A stretch of 59,537 bases of DNA from Peronospora farinosa. Taxonomy: Eukaryota; Oomycota; Peronosporomycetes; Peronosporales; Peronosporaceae. Of the stretch, positions 21,747-32,331 are shown in pieces. The position numbers and the translations under genes are program-made. The notes under the pieces are model-generated. The model was not told the origin of the DNA and made no database searches. It saw only the letters and a list, made by a program, of their open reading frames with translations. Where the stretch lies: the NCBI GenBank assembly GCA_947646735.1, contig CANTFK010000152.1:1-59537 (forward strand). Direction: 5' to 3'. Each line of letters begins with the position of its first letter. Positions within the stretch are counted from its first letter, which is position 1.

Positions 21747-22740
21747 AGAGTGCTTGCCATGTCCTTCGATCACGGTCAAGTACCAAACTAAGGCGCTCGA
21801 AAAAGCATGCGAATAGGGTCGCTTGACAACTTGATAAAAGCAAGGCCGGTAGTGGAAATGAAACCACGTGCATCCCTGTACTCATTTCGACCACAGTCAC
21901 CTTTCCCTATACAGATGACAGTCCCTCAGCATCAGGCACAGCCTTTCTAGCCACCGCAGGTCTTTGGCCTGAAGATACCGAAGATGAAGGATATGGACTA
22001 GCTGGGGTTTCCAAGGTTTTTATTCTACGCAAGAGTTGGTATATAAAATTTCTAGCGCGGGAACACAAGTTTGTACAACGTCTAATGGCGGCGCAGATGA
22101 TAGCGGAGACGAATGGCCTAGTGAATTCAAGATATTAGTACAAAACAATAAACTCGAGGGGCCATCATTAATTCTTTGGCAAGATGTTACCGAAGTGGAC
22201 TGCGTTATTTAACTCGGTCGAGCATGTCATGGACAGAATGCTGGGCTTCTACTCAGCTTAAGCGCCGGTGTTAAAGGCAATAGACCTCATGTATGAACCA
22301 AAAGGCAAGCAGAAAGACATGGACAGAGCATTTTCAGTACTTGTTGTACGTGGAGGATTGTGCGGGCTGTCCGGACCAGTTCGTGCTTTAGTGCCTGTAT
22401 GATTCAGCACCTTACCAAGAGAAGACGGCGATATTCACGCAACTTGACAATAACAGAGTCGATTATATTTAGCAAGCATGGAAATGGTGGATTTGAGGTC
22501 AAGTATAAGCTCAGCTCAAGCAGACACATTAGTGGACTTGGCGCCAGCGCTCATGACGGACGAGGTGAATGCAGTGGACAAGATGGGCATGTCCGCAATA
22601 TTGCTGGTCGAATCGAGGATGGTAATGTTGACGCAGGTGATGGCCGCACGTGCTGGTCGTGCGGCGGTATCGAACATTCAAAACGCGGCTGGCCGGATGA
22701 CAAGGTGTAGGATAACGCAAGGTAACACCGGTCATTAGTA
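21747..22740 (+). pseudogene. Ty1/Copia-type gag remnant (weak)
   Basis: Degenerate retrotransposon-like sequence. The clearest signal is a zinc-knuckle-like CWSCGGIEHSKRGWP near 22665-22710, a CCHC motif with the last Cys replaced by Trp. Upstream, 22478-22738 reads as a mostly hydrophobic low-complexity frame, and 21950-22130 is open but unrecognisable. The link to the Copia RNase H at 24888-25500 is inference from order and strand. Confidence 0.35.
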
Positions 22741-23149
22741 ATGCATACCCAGGATCGAAAAATGACAGTGTCTCGATTGATCTTTGCACTAGCACACATT
22801 TGGGGCGGATAGGCATGGGATATATACTAAATACAAACGTGCAGACGGACAAAAAGAAAGAGCTAGAAATATATATACACGTACCCCAAAGCAAGAGGAT
22901 AAGCGAAGAGTTGCTCATTGGCGCGAACCATCAACGCGATTTAGCCCTCTGACCATTTCAAGAGCCTTTATGGCTTAGGCAGGAAAGTCATTTGCAAAAC
23001 TTGTTGCTTCACGGTGTGCAAATTGATTTTAGGTATGCCCAGTGCTACCCTGATAGTTGTTTCTACTGAAAACGATACAATGATGGAATAAAGGTTGTAG
23101 GGTTTGTTGACAACCTGCTCGCCACTGTCGCGACCAACACGCGTGTGTG

Positions 23150-24170
23150 GTGGGCGGGGCTCACATAAATTCTGATGTGATCCCGACTCTCCACTGGCGC
23201 CCGGACAACCGACTATCGGGGGGGGGGGTTACTCCGTTTCCGTGAATGCAATTCCTTCCTCACCTTGTGTACCCGTCGGTAGAACGGGTAACACGCTTCT
23301 CGGTGGACTTGAGTCGATGCTGAACTCGAACGTGGTTGGGATTTGTTGGGGACTCGATCACGCGTAGATCTTCACGCGATCGAGGGTTACTTGAGCACTC
23401 TATATGAGTCACCCTGATCTCTTTTGAGATCGCCTTGTTCAAAAATGTAGATACATGATGCACTTGATACACTTGACCTTCTGACCACTTGAGCCGTCTC
23501 GCGATCATGTGTTTTGTCTTTTATGTAATAATGCGTCCATCGCAGGCGAAGTTTGTTTGTGAGAGATGTTGTAATCCTTGGCCAAACAATACCGGGATGT
23601 TACTTGTATGTAGGGTAGCAGAAGCTCTTGATCGTTGGGGGGGCCAAAAAAATATCCCACCCAGAAGAGAAGTCTGCGTGCGTAGTTAAGAGTAAAAGAA
23701 ACTATGTTTATAATTAACCAATCAAGTACTAAAACCTACGATACTGCCTATCTGTATACCAGGGTCTTCTCTCACGTTTCGTCCTTTCATACAAATCAGA
23801 TCTCGATATGTAGCTCACCCCAATGTAGAGTCGATCTTCCTCTTTGTTGCGACGTCAATGCGATCGCAATTGTATCCATGTTGAACTGATCGCAATTGTA
23901 TTCATGTCAATGCGATCGCAATTGTATCCATGTCAATGCGATTGCAATTGTATCCATGTCGATCCGATCGCAATGGTATCTATGTTGATCTGATCGCAAT
24001 TGTATCCATGTCGATCTGATCGTAATTGTATCCATGTTGGTCCGATCGTAATTGTACCCATGTCGATTGATTGGAACGATCGAGATCCCGATCGCGGGGA
24101 CGATCGGTTGTAACCGGTTATAGACGCGATTACGATCGTAGTTGCCATCAATCGGAACTTGTCACGATCG
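23150..24170 (+). repeat. Dispersed repeat family, copy 2
   Basis: Starts in a sequence shared with copies 1 and 3 (GACTCTCCACTGGCGCCCGGACAACCGAC at about 23191-23213, containing the TGGCGCC primer-site-like motif), then a run of about ten G, then CCTCACCTTGTGTACCCGTCGGTAG and GAGTCGATGCTGA. The TTCTGACCACTTGAG and CAATCCTTGGCCAAACAAT blocks at 23470-23590 match the left arm of copy 1. It ends in a 26-bp tandem array. No coding sequence. Confidence 0.75.
23860..24165. repeat. 26-bp tandem array (GCGATCGCAATTGTATCCATGTCAAT type)
   Basis: About eight degrading copies of a unit containing GATCGCAATTGTATCCATGT, then scattered GATCG-containing sequence to 24165. It occupies the same place within copy 2 as the ATCGCG array within copy 1, but the unit differs. 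Confidence 0.8.
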
Positions 24171-24288
24171 CAAAGTGAGATCGGTTATAGTCAATTATTA
24201 TCGCAGATACGATCATGTTCAAGCGTAAAAGGTTGATATGTAGTCGTAATCTCCACTTGGCCCGTAACAATCATAGAAGATAGACAGA

Positions 24289-24522
24289 CCGATCTGATAA
24301 AACCGGATGGATCCCATATAATCAAATAGTTCCACTAATCAATTGATCGATCTAATAAAAACCCGATCGATTCCATAGTATAACTAGGTAGTTCTGACGA
24401 TCAATTAAACAACCGATATAACCGTATCGATCCCATAGTGTAATCAAAACAAATTTTGTCGATCGATTAATCGATCCGATAAAACCTGGTTGTTTCCATA
24501 GCATAATCAAGTGTAATTTCAC
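24289..24522. repeat. About 60-bp imperfect tandem repeat, four units
   Basis: Units share GATCGAT, then TAATAAAACC, then GATTCCATAGTATAATCAA. They begin near 24289, 24346, 24400 and 24461. There are no open frames of note. The GATCGAT core suggests expansion from the neighbouring GATCG-rich array. Confidence 0.6.
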
Positions 24523-24887
24523 AATGTGATCCATGCCATGTACGTGATCCAAATTTCTCCAACCAATTTCATTACACGTGGAAGATATATTTCGCGGACA
24601 TATTCTTACTCGACTTGAAGACTTGTGGGGTCGAACTTTTTAGGCATCGCGTTCAAGTATGGCGGTACAGACGGTTGCCTTCTCGAGTAAAAACATGTGA
24701 TACAAGACCTCCTTAACAAGTTCGGTATATCTACGGCGACGGCGGTGAGTGTGCCGATCGGGGGTGAGCAGGAGGACGAAACAGGAGGGGATTTGCTGCC
24801 GAATGATGGACTCGGGAGCCCCGTGCAGCCAGCCGTTCGGACGTTCTAATCTTTAGTATGTAGTCTTCTGCTGATCTTCCAGCTGTA
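24523..24887. other. No feature recognised
   Basis: Low-information stretch between the tandem repeats and the Copia fragment. It may be decayed Copia RT sequence, but no RT motif can be read. Confidence 0.4.
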
Positions 24888-25500
24888 TAAGATGGGTATC
24901 TCGTTTTCAGTGCATTGGGCTGCGAAATGCACGCATGCACCACGCACTAGTGACTGGAGGTTAGCAAGGAAAGTTGCACGCTACCTAAAAGATACGATTG
25001 ATACCAAATTTTGCATGCACACGACACATGGCGGAATGCGTGGAAAAAGCGTCGTAGATGAGGCATACAGCGACGCCTAATTTATTAAAGATCACCATGA
25101 TCGCAAATTCGTTAGCTTGGCGTGCTGCTTGTATGTGGAACGGTGGTGGGTTGGACGTGCAAGAAGCAGGCCAGCGTGGCACTTTCCTTGATAAAGGCCG
25201 AATTTGTCGCGGCATCACAGGTGGCCGCCGATCTTCTCGGGGTCACAGAGTTTCTGATTGAATCGGAATCACGGTTCGGGTTCCGTACAGGCTCAATGTG
25301 GATAAGCAAGTGGCAATAAAGTATGTGCAAGGAGAGTATACACCTGAACGTGCTAAGAGCATCGACGTCAGGTAAAGTTTTGTGAAAAAATTATCGGGAA
25401 AACGTGCTTGAGTAAGTGTACTGCGAGTACCGCGACTTGATAGGCTGTGGGTGCTCACGATGCTCTCCCAATGACCGCGCGAGTAGAACTTTCTCATGGT
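24888..25500 (+). pseudogene. Ty1/Copia RNase H / pol C-terminus remnant
   Basis: Three frames together give the Copia end of pol. The first is HWAAKCTHAP...ARKVARYLKDTIDTKF (the RYLKGT block). Then EAYSDADFIKDHHDRKF (the DADWAGD block). Then WTCKKQASVALSLIKAEFVAAS (the SKKQ...ALSSTEAEFVA block) up to LIESES, followed by KYVQGEYTPERAKSIDVR and a weak ADVLTKALP-like stretch near 25443-25470. At least two frameshifts and several stops are present. Confidence 0.8.
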
Positions 25501-25590
25501 TTGAGTGATCGGAAACTACTTTAAGGTGTGAACGGTTGCTTTAGTGATAAGTTATGGTATCAGGGCGTCGGTTGCCCGGGTAGTTACTGG

Positions 25591-25885
25591 TGTAACGGGG
25601 CATACCGTTACACAACTAGCCATAGTTTAATCCATATTACATAGGTAATTATATACTACACCCGGGTGTAGCATATCGTATCTCTATTTGCAGGTAAGTG
25701 AGAATCAGTCTCATTATCAGCCAATAGGAGAGAGATCTATAGTTGAATGGTTCCCATGCGTTTAAGGACCACTCGTACTTAGCATAAAAAACGAAGATAT
25801 AAAAATCAGAGTTATAATATACCTTAAGCGCTAGTTATTAAGCACTCTCTTACGCTTCCTCGTAAGACCTATAGTGTGTGTAAGC
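25591..25885 (+). repeat. Lone Gypsy-type LTR fragment
   Basis: Begins TGTAACGGGGCATACCGTTACAC. It shares with the A/B LTRs the blocks GTGGTTCCCATG-like (GAATGGTTCCCATG), AAATCAGAGTTATA and TTATTAAGCACTCTCTTACGCTTCCTC in the same order, so it is a diverged LTR in plus orientation. The expected CCGTTACA end is missing. No internal element sequence follows, so it is a solo or truncated LTR. Confidence 0.65.
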
Positions 25886-26855
25886 AACGGAGCTCCAGCC
25901 ACGTTAAAACTGGGGCGATCAGTCACAGGCGTTCAGAACGTAGTTGATATTGACAGGTTGCGGCCCTCGGAGAATGCGGAGAGATATTCTGAGAAGGCGA
26001 AGCGACTCTTGAGGAATTGTCAGGGAGTGACCGATGGTAACGGACAACCAGAGATAGCTAGGATTATGAGTTACAGTACATTTGGTTTCTCATTTTCTAA
26101 CTCCTACTCACTTGCATTTGATATAACAAGTGGCTCTCAGCTAGATCCCTCTTTGTCACGATCTTAACCCATGCACCACCTGCTGAGTCGCGGCACCTAT
26201 GGGATGAGTTTCACATAATTTATAGGACAACTGGCGTGTTGACTTCGCCAGGATGAACTTGCGGATCCGTCAGCTAACCAGAATAAGAATCTGGCGCTTG
26301 ATCTGATAGCAAATATATTGGCGACTTTTGAGAAGACCCTTGCGGACGATAGGCTGCCTGCGTCTGCGTTTGAAATAAAGAGCTGCAGGGAAATTGCTTC
26401 ATTGCAGAGCAGCTAGTATCCAACATAGACAAGCTGAAAGAAGAGGCGGACAACCGGGTGCAGAATTTGAACGCGAACAGCTTAACACTTAATGTTAGAA
26501 CATGTCGTCCTGCAACGAGGAGCAAGGTGGTCTAATGTCGGCCCCGGTGGAACCGAAAAACATATCTAGAAAATTTGCTCTTCATATCAGTGCGGGGTCT
26601 GGGACACATAGCGTTGCTATAAGTCAGAGCTGCACCTCACTCTTAATTTAATATTTTAATCAAAGCCTAACTCAGTGTGCTCGTAAATAAACAGAGTGGT
26701 TTTGCCGAAATGCTTCACCGCATGAATCTCTTTTTTGAGACGAAGCACCGATGATGAATAAGTTTGCATTTGAGGCCGGTGTGGAGGACCGAAAGAACAA
26801 ATCTGGAAAGTGTCAATCGTGATGATGAGTTATGTGGATTAGAAATTGAGGATCG
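25886..26855. other. Unassigned, decayed sequence
   Basis: A plus frame at 25874-26167 (97 codons) and a short plus stretch near 26255-26400 encoding NKNLALDLIANILATFEKTLADDRLP look like remains of a protein, but match no family I recognise. Frames are broken throughout. Confidence 0.35.
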
Positions 26856-27690
26856 ATCGCGATTCATTTTGCAGAAACGCAATCCGAAGCGGATCGTGTT
26901 CCAGATCGCGATCCGAGAATAAGTCAAGATCGCGATTGGATGGGGATTATGAAGATATTTGGGGTGGACCAGATATCGAGATCTAATTTTTTGAAAGGAC
27001 TACACGTGGCAGTAGATCCTGGGCTACAGATAGGCAAGATCATAGGTTTTTGCATTTGGTTGGTTTAATTAAACAGAGTTCAATTTCACTTCAAAATACA
27101 CGTGTCGACTTCTCTTCCGGGCTGGATATTTTGGCCATCCGACGTCTCGAGGAAGCCTACACACTACGCAAGTCATATTCCTGGATTGTTTGGTTAAGAA
27201 TTGCAAGAACTCTCAAAATAACTCAAGTGCGATTGAATGCAGATACAACAAGTATGGCAAGGCAAAGCAAGTGCAGGACGGATCAAGTGGTCAGAAAATT
27301 CTGCTTAAGTGGTCAGAAATTTCTGCTCAAATTTTCAGATGTTTTGCTTAAGTGGTCAGAAGATCCAAGCTTCGCTTTATTGTATTATTGGGATCTATTG
27401 GTAATATCAACAAGCAAGTACACGGTCGATCGCGTGAAAATTTCCACAAGATCACCAAACCCCCTACCCCTTACACAATTAGGATCAACATCGACTCAAA
27501 TTTTTCCGTGTGGAAAGCTTTCTCACCTTGTTTACCCATAAGTTGGGCGGGTTGTACCTAGAAGGGTGCAACTTGCCCAACTTACGGGTACACAAGGTGA
27601 GAAAGGCTTTGCACACGAAATCGGGGTACCCCCTCTGTTAGTCGGTCGTCCAAACGCCAGCGGAGACTCTTAATCATATCATCAATTTTG
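26856..27690 (-). repeat. Dispersed repeat family, copy 3
   Basis: Inverted relative to copy 2. Shared blocks include CGTGTCGACTTCTCTTCCGG, GACGTCTCGAGGAAG, CAAGTGCAGGACGGATCAAGTGG and GGATCAACATCGACTCA. The primer-site-like motif is mutated here (TGGCGTTTGGACGACCGAC on the minus strand). Its outer edge abuts Helitron helicase sequence. A large palindrome lies at 27507-27617. The distal end carries a few GATCGCGAT motifs rather than a long array. Confidence 0.75.
27507..27617. repeat. Large imperfect palindrome inside copy 3
   Basis: Two arms of about 52 bp, centred on AACCC/TTGG-type sequence around 27562, with a loop of about 5 bp and roughly seven mismatches. Each arm contains TTTCTCACCTTGT, TACCC, then TAAGTTGGGC. 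Copies 1 and 2 have only one arm of this, so the duplication is specific to copy 3. Confidence 0.8.
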
Positions 27691-28370
27691 CGAGTCTCAC
27701 TCTATACCGTACACTTCGCGATATCATCATTGAGCCTGACATTCCACCTGGCGGGATCACTTGTGTGATGTGCGCTGATTTTCACCAGGTTCTTCCCGTT
27801 GTCTTAAAGGGAATGCGTTCTGATAATGTTGTCATCTCAAATAAGAGTTGTATCTCTGGAGTCGCGTGCAAGTGTGCAGATTGCGTCCGAATATACGCGT
27901 CGCCAATGCTGAGCGACTGAAAGATCTTAAGAGTCGCACCTTTAGAGATTGTCTTTTGGTACTTGGAGAAGACAAGACGAAGAAGATTGACGATGACCAA
28001 GCCCGGTATCCAGCGTCTACGGTAGACGCAATAACTCACTTGAATGACCTAAATTATAAGGGCATCGCGATTTCTGCACAAAACGCAAGGCAGGAATACT
28101 TTAGCAGCCGGGTCGTCCTTTCCGCCCGCAGCGACGCTGTTGCATAACCTAATGCGGCGTTGCTGGACACGGTATAGGGGGAGATGCATATTATGCTTGA
28201 GCGCAGATAAGGTGGACGACGAAGAAGGTGCAAACATGGTGACCACTGAATTTTGCTGGACGTGACCTCATCGACTAATTTGATATCTGGCGCTCTAATC
28301 ATGCTTCTCAGATACTTAAACACGACAAACAGACTGTGAAATTGAACTCGACTAATTGTCCGTCAGTGCT
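27691..28370 (+). pseudogene. Helitron (PIF1-type) helicase remnant
   Basis: Starts with YRTLRDIIIEPDIPPGGITCVMCADFHQVLPVVLKGMR, the Helitron helicase Walker-B region (family: DFRQVLPVV). A frame change follows, then LRPNIRVANAERLKDLKSRTFRDCLLVLGE (the L-NMRV block), ARQEYFSSRVVLSARSDAV, and finally LSADKVDDEEGANMVTTEF near 28196-28257. The Walker A half and the Rep domain are missing upstream, where repeat copy 3 begins. Several frameshifts and stops are present. Confidence 0.85.
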
Positions 28371-28515
28371 CAGCTCGCGTGAGTGAGGCTAAGGTAGCAA
28401 AATATAGATTCATACTAAAACAATTTTTTTATACAGTAAGAGATGCAGAAAATCCGTGTTGCCTGCTTAAGTTCGGTTTCAAACTGTCTAATTCTCAAAG
28501 TACTATTTCGTCGTC

Positions 28516-29217
28516 ATGGGCAATGCACTTGGCACGAAGAAAACGCTAAAGGAGCAGCTTCGTGAGAATAAACGCGAGATCAATCGCGCTGTACGACAGT
28601 TGGATCGTGAACGTACAAATCTTCAGTTGCAGGAGAAGAAACTTATCATTGAAATCAAGAAAATGGCCAAGCAGGGGCAGATTGCCAGTGTCAAGATCAT
28701 GGCCAAGGACTTGGTCCGTACGCGTCAACACGTTACCAAGTTTTATACAATGCGTTCACAGTTGCAAGCAGTGTCATTACGATTGGAAACGGCCAGCTCA
28801 GCAGAAGCCATGACATCGGCTTTGCAAGGTACTACGACAGCCATGAAGGCTATGGCCACGACTATGAACCTACCACGACTTAATCAGATCATGATGGAGT
28901 ACACGAAGGAGAGTGAGAAGATGGAGATGACTCAAGATATGATTGGTGATACTATTGATGACGTCATGGAAGCTGATCAGGACGAGGAAGAGGAAGATCG
29001 GATTGTTGGACAGGTGCTGGATGAGATAGGTATCGACATGACGGGAGCAGTGCCTGAGGCACCAACAGCTCAGGCTGCACCTGTAGCAGTGGCTACAAAA
29101 TCCACCCCATCGACAGTAGTGCTGCCTGCTGCTCCTGTAGCTGCAGGAGGGGGTGAGTCAACGGATTCGGCCATTAGTGACCTTGAGGCGCGGCTGAACA
29201 ACTTGCGACGGTCATGA
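28516..29217 (+). CDS. CHMP2: ESCRT-III subunit CHMP2/VPS2
   Basis: A single-exon frame of 233 residues, close to human CHMP2A (222). The N-terminal basic helix hairpin (LKEQLRENKREINRAVRQLDRER, then LIIEIKKMAKQGQ) is typical of Snf7-family proteins. The middle MNLPRLNQIMMEYTKESEKMEM and the acidic DVMEADQDEEEED regions match the CHMP2 subgroup. The C-terminus DLEARLNNLRRS (222-233) is a MIM1 motif that binds the MIT domain of VPS4. An Ala/Pro/Thr-rich stretch (about 178-210) separates the two. It acts on endosome membranes in multivesicular-body sorting and scission. The downstream gene MOB4 is convergent. Confidence 0.95.
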   Translation: MGNALGTKKTLKEQLRENKREINRAVRQLDRERTNLQLQEKKLIIEIKKMAKQGQIASVKIMAKDLVRTRQHVTKFYTMRSQLQAVSLRLETASSAEAMTSALQGTTTAMKAMATTMNLPRLNQIMMEYTKESEKMEMTQDMIGDTIDDVMEADQDEEEEDRIVGQVLDEIGIDMTGAVPEAPTAQAAPVAVATKSTPSTVVLPAAPVAAGGGESTDSAISDLEARLNNLRRS

Positions 29218-29419
29218 GCACGACGAATTTAGCGAAGTTGACGCTCAAGACATGAGGATACTTGCAAGCTAAAGCTCGACAAGTAGTAGGCACGTGTCAA
29301 AAGACTTGAGCGAGCTAGTAGTTCGTTGAAATCAAGAGAGAAAAAAGTCGTGGAGGACGATCTTGTATTCAAAATGAAGAGCTTAAAAACAAAGTGTAAA
29401 CGACCCATCATCGACTGCT

Positions 29420-30055
29420 TTAGCCAATATCGGGAATAATGAGCAGACTCTTAGGAATGAGGCAAAAGTGGAGTGCAAAGTAGACGAAGCGATGGCACAA
29501 ATACGACTTGTCTTCGAACTCGTTAAAAACGTCTAAATGGTGGAAGAACGTGTGTGAAAAGATACGGTACAGACGCCGTGAGACGGACTGAAAGTACTGC
29601 GTCGCATTAGAACTGATGCTGACACGAGACGGGAAGACACGACTACTCGTGAGTAGAGTATTGACATTGTCCATCGTATGCACAATGTACTCAAAGGCAC
29701 AACATTCCTTCGGTGCCTTATGAGCTGCACATAGAAACACCCAATCATCTGTAGCCTTCATCATAGGACACGACTCCCGTGTACATTTTCCATCTAGTCG
29801 TGCTACAAGCACGTTCAATTCCTTCATTACTTGACGTAAATGTTCGTATTGCCACAAATACGTATCCTGGTCGTCTGGAACGTCGTAAATTTTCGATAAA
29901 GCAGTCGGATCCGAGCGAATCTCGCGCTGGATCATCTGTTCCACTTCAAAGGCACCACCTGTATCTGCTTTACGTCCCACTGCAGTGTCTTCCCAGCTAA
30001 AAAACTCGTCATTGCGGCTCCCCGGCAAGTTCTTTCCTATGACGAGCGTCGTCAT
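29420..30055 (-). CDS. MOB4: MOB4/phocein (STRIPAK component)
   Basis: 211 residues from the ATG at 30055. An in-frame ATG at 30100 would add 15 residues, but the shorter start matches the family better. The zinc site of the MOB fold is present: Cys91 and Cys96 (CTRESC) with His168 and His173 (FSHTFFHH). The blocks WQYEHLRQVMKELN, DDWVFLCAAHKAPKEC and FPSRVSI are diagnostic for the phocein subgroup rather than MOB1. It bridges striatin-PP2A and germinal-centre kinases in STRIPAK. It is divergent from the CLK kinase gene, with under 200 bp between start codons. Confidence 0.94.
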   Translation of the reverse strand: MTTLVIGKNLPGSRNDEFFSWEDTAVGRKADTGGAFEVEQMIQREIRSDPTALSKIYDVPDDQDTYLWQYEHLRQVMKELNVLVARLDGKCTRESCPMMKATDDWVFLCAAHKAPKECCAFEYIVHTMDNVNTLLTSSRVFPSRVSISSNATQYFQSVSRRLYRIFSHTFFHHLDVFNEFEDKSYLCHRFVYFALHFCLIPKSLLIIPDIG

Positions 30056-30249
30056 TTTCGTTCGTCGCTTATTTGTCCCAAAATACAATGTCTCATACAT
30101 TTATGGCTCAATGTCATTTTCGAATGCTACTTCAACGCGTTACTTCATATTACCACTTCATCCGACCAAAAGGAGGGCGGCTTGTTTTAGACGGAGAAGC
30201 TCGGTACTTGCGTCTCGTCCTCATTGCTTCGTTCGCTATCCAGTGGACG
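30056..30249. promoter_or_regulatory. Bidirectional intergenic region MOB4 / CLK
   Basis: The start codons of two divergent genes are 194 bp apart, so the region must hold both core promoters. I see no unambiguous oomycete initiator consensus or TATA box. Confidence 0.5.
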
Positions 30250-32168
30250 ATGGAGAGGCGGCGACGCGTGGAAAATACGATGGGCCGTCATCGACGAAGT
30301 CGTAGCTTCAGCCCCGTGTCTTCGCGTCTACGTTATCACTTGCGTCGACACCATATGCGACCGCCTCCAGGGCCTAGTTCAATGCACCGACGTCCTCGCT
30401 CCCGACGCTCTACGATCGAACCGGATTACGACGACAAGAAAAATAAACGCAGTCGCAGCTTTTCACCTCATGATCGACGCTCTACGAGACGAAGAACAGG
30501 TGCAGTAAAACAAGAAGCTTTTTTTGACGTCATTTTTGACAAGAGGGGGTGGTACTTTTGTCAAAATTACAAATCTTGTATCATTTCTTACAGACTCAAG
30601 AGCACCACGAGGTCGATCCCGACCCCGATCCGATCGAAGACATTCCGGCACTCGATCCCGTTCTGGTTCAAATGGTAGCCATCGTCGTCACCGTCGGTGC
30701 GTAATTTATGGATCACTTATTTTTTACATAAGGTGTGTCATTGTTAATTATGTGTCATTGATGTGGCAGCTACAATAGTCGGAAGATGCGATCATCACGA
30801 AGCAAGAGCCAGGCAAGAGGACGACGTAATAGTCCCGAGACTATCGACTACAATAGTCGGCGTCGCTCATCACGTGGTAAAAACAAACAACGACGACGTG
30901 ATTCGTACCACGAACGGGAACAAGTGCCACTTTTACCGCCTATTGGACAAAAAGATGGGAGTGAAGACAGCACGTCACATGATGATACGGTGGGCAGTTA
31001 TGCTGGGAAACCTGGAGAATATATTGCAAACCGCTACAAGATAATCCGGGAGGCGGGATTGGGTACATTTGGTCGAGTACTCGAGTGTCTGGACAAACAA
31101 CGGAACATTGTTGTGGCTATTAAGGTCGTCCGTAAAGTCGACAAGTACACGGAATCAGCCAAGATTGAAGCTGCTATTCTGCAGGATGTTAACGACAAGG
31201 ACAAGAACAATGAGTCGCTCTGTGTCCGTATGTTCAAATGGTTTGAGTATAAAGGTCATGTGTGCATGGTGTTTGAACGACTCGGTTGCTCATTATACGA
31301 CTATCTGAAGAACCACGACTACAAGCCGTTCCCGATGCACTGCATCCGCGCCTATGCGTGGCAACTTTTGACGTCGTTGGAGTTTATTCACAGCATCCGG
31401 CTTATTCACACGGACCTCAAGCCTGAAAACATACTGCTGGTTGATGACGAAGAGGAGAGACTTTCGTGTGATTCTTCGTCGCCATCATCGACATCTTCGT
31501 TTGGGTCACCCGGTGGCTCGTCAGGACGTGAACAATGGTCTAACGGACGTCAGTGGAAAAAGCGCGAGCGCGCCATTTCTGATGTCGATACCGGTAGACT
31601 GTCGCTGCGTCCTCCAGCAAGCAACGCGGTAAAGTTGATTGATTTTGGCGGCGCCACGTACGAAGACGAGTCGAAGAGCTCCATTATTAACACGCGTCAG
31701 TACCGTTCTCCCGAGGTAATTCTTGGACTCGGTTGGAGTTATCCGTCGGATATTTGGTCAGCCGGTTGTATCATCGCAGAGCTCTACTTAGGTGAACTGC
31801 TGTTTGCAACCCACGAGAATCTGGAGCACCTTGCTCTCATGGAGCGCTGTATCGGGCCACTACCTGTCAAAATGAAGGCTCAAGCATCGAAGCACTCGGT
31901 TTCATCCAAGTTTTTCCATCGTGGGCGGCTGAATTGGCCTGCTGGTTCATCGAGTGACGAAAGTGTTGATCACGTACGGAGGATGCGATTGCTGGCGGAC
32001 TTGATTTCTCGTGAGGATGCCAAGAGTGGCCTGCTCGAGCTGCTGCAGCTCATGCTGGTGCTGGACCCCGAAAACCGGGTGACAGCGAAAGAGGCTCTTA
32101 ACACCCCGTTTTTTGATGAGTTCTCGTATCGCAATATCGTGCGAGCTGGCCACCGTGATAGATCGTAG
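30250..32168 (+). CDS. LAMMER/CLK-type dual-specificity kinase, 3 exons
   Basis: Exons 30250-30499, 30594-30696 and 30770-32168 give 583 residues. The introns are GT-AG, 94 and 73 nt. A later in-frame ATG at 30280 is an equally good start. The N-terminal ~200 residues are Arg/Ser-rich (RSRSFSP repeated, then SRAPRGRSRPRSDRRHSGTRSRSGS), as in CLKs that phosphorylate SR splicing factors. The kinase domain starts about residue 207: Gly loop AGLGTFGRV, AIKVVRK Lys, IHTDLKPENILL catalytic loop, DFGGATY and the RQYRSPEVILGLGW activation segment. The LAMMER signature reads EHLALMERCIGP. An acidic/Ser-rich insert of about 60 residues sits between the catalytic loop and DFG. Confidence 0.93.
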
Positions 32169-32331
32169 TAGCAAGTAAAGAGCGGAGGAGGAAGAGTTTT
32201 TTTCTCGATGTTTGTTGTTGTTGTAAACTCATTTACCTCGAATTCACAGGCGTGTTTACAGATAAATTTCAAGCCGTCTAGCTAGGAGGTGATGTTCCCA
32301 GCAAGGCAGACGCAGCACAGCTACGCATTAT

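Noticed and set aside
14247..21751. Target-site duplication around elements A and B
   Set aside because: GAAAT/AGAGT and GCCCT/CCCAT do not match, and pairing the flanks as expected after a simple A-B inversion does not match either.
25553..25566. TGGTATCAGGGC as a Copia initiator-Met primer site
   Set aside because: It lies just after Copia pol sequence without a recognisable LTR between, so it is likely fortuitous.
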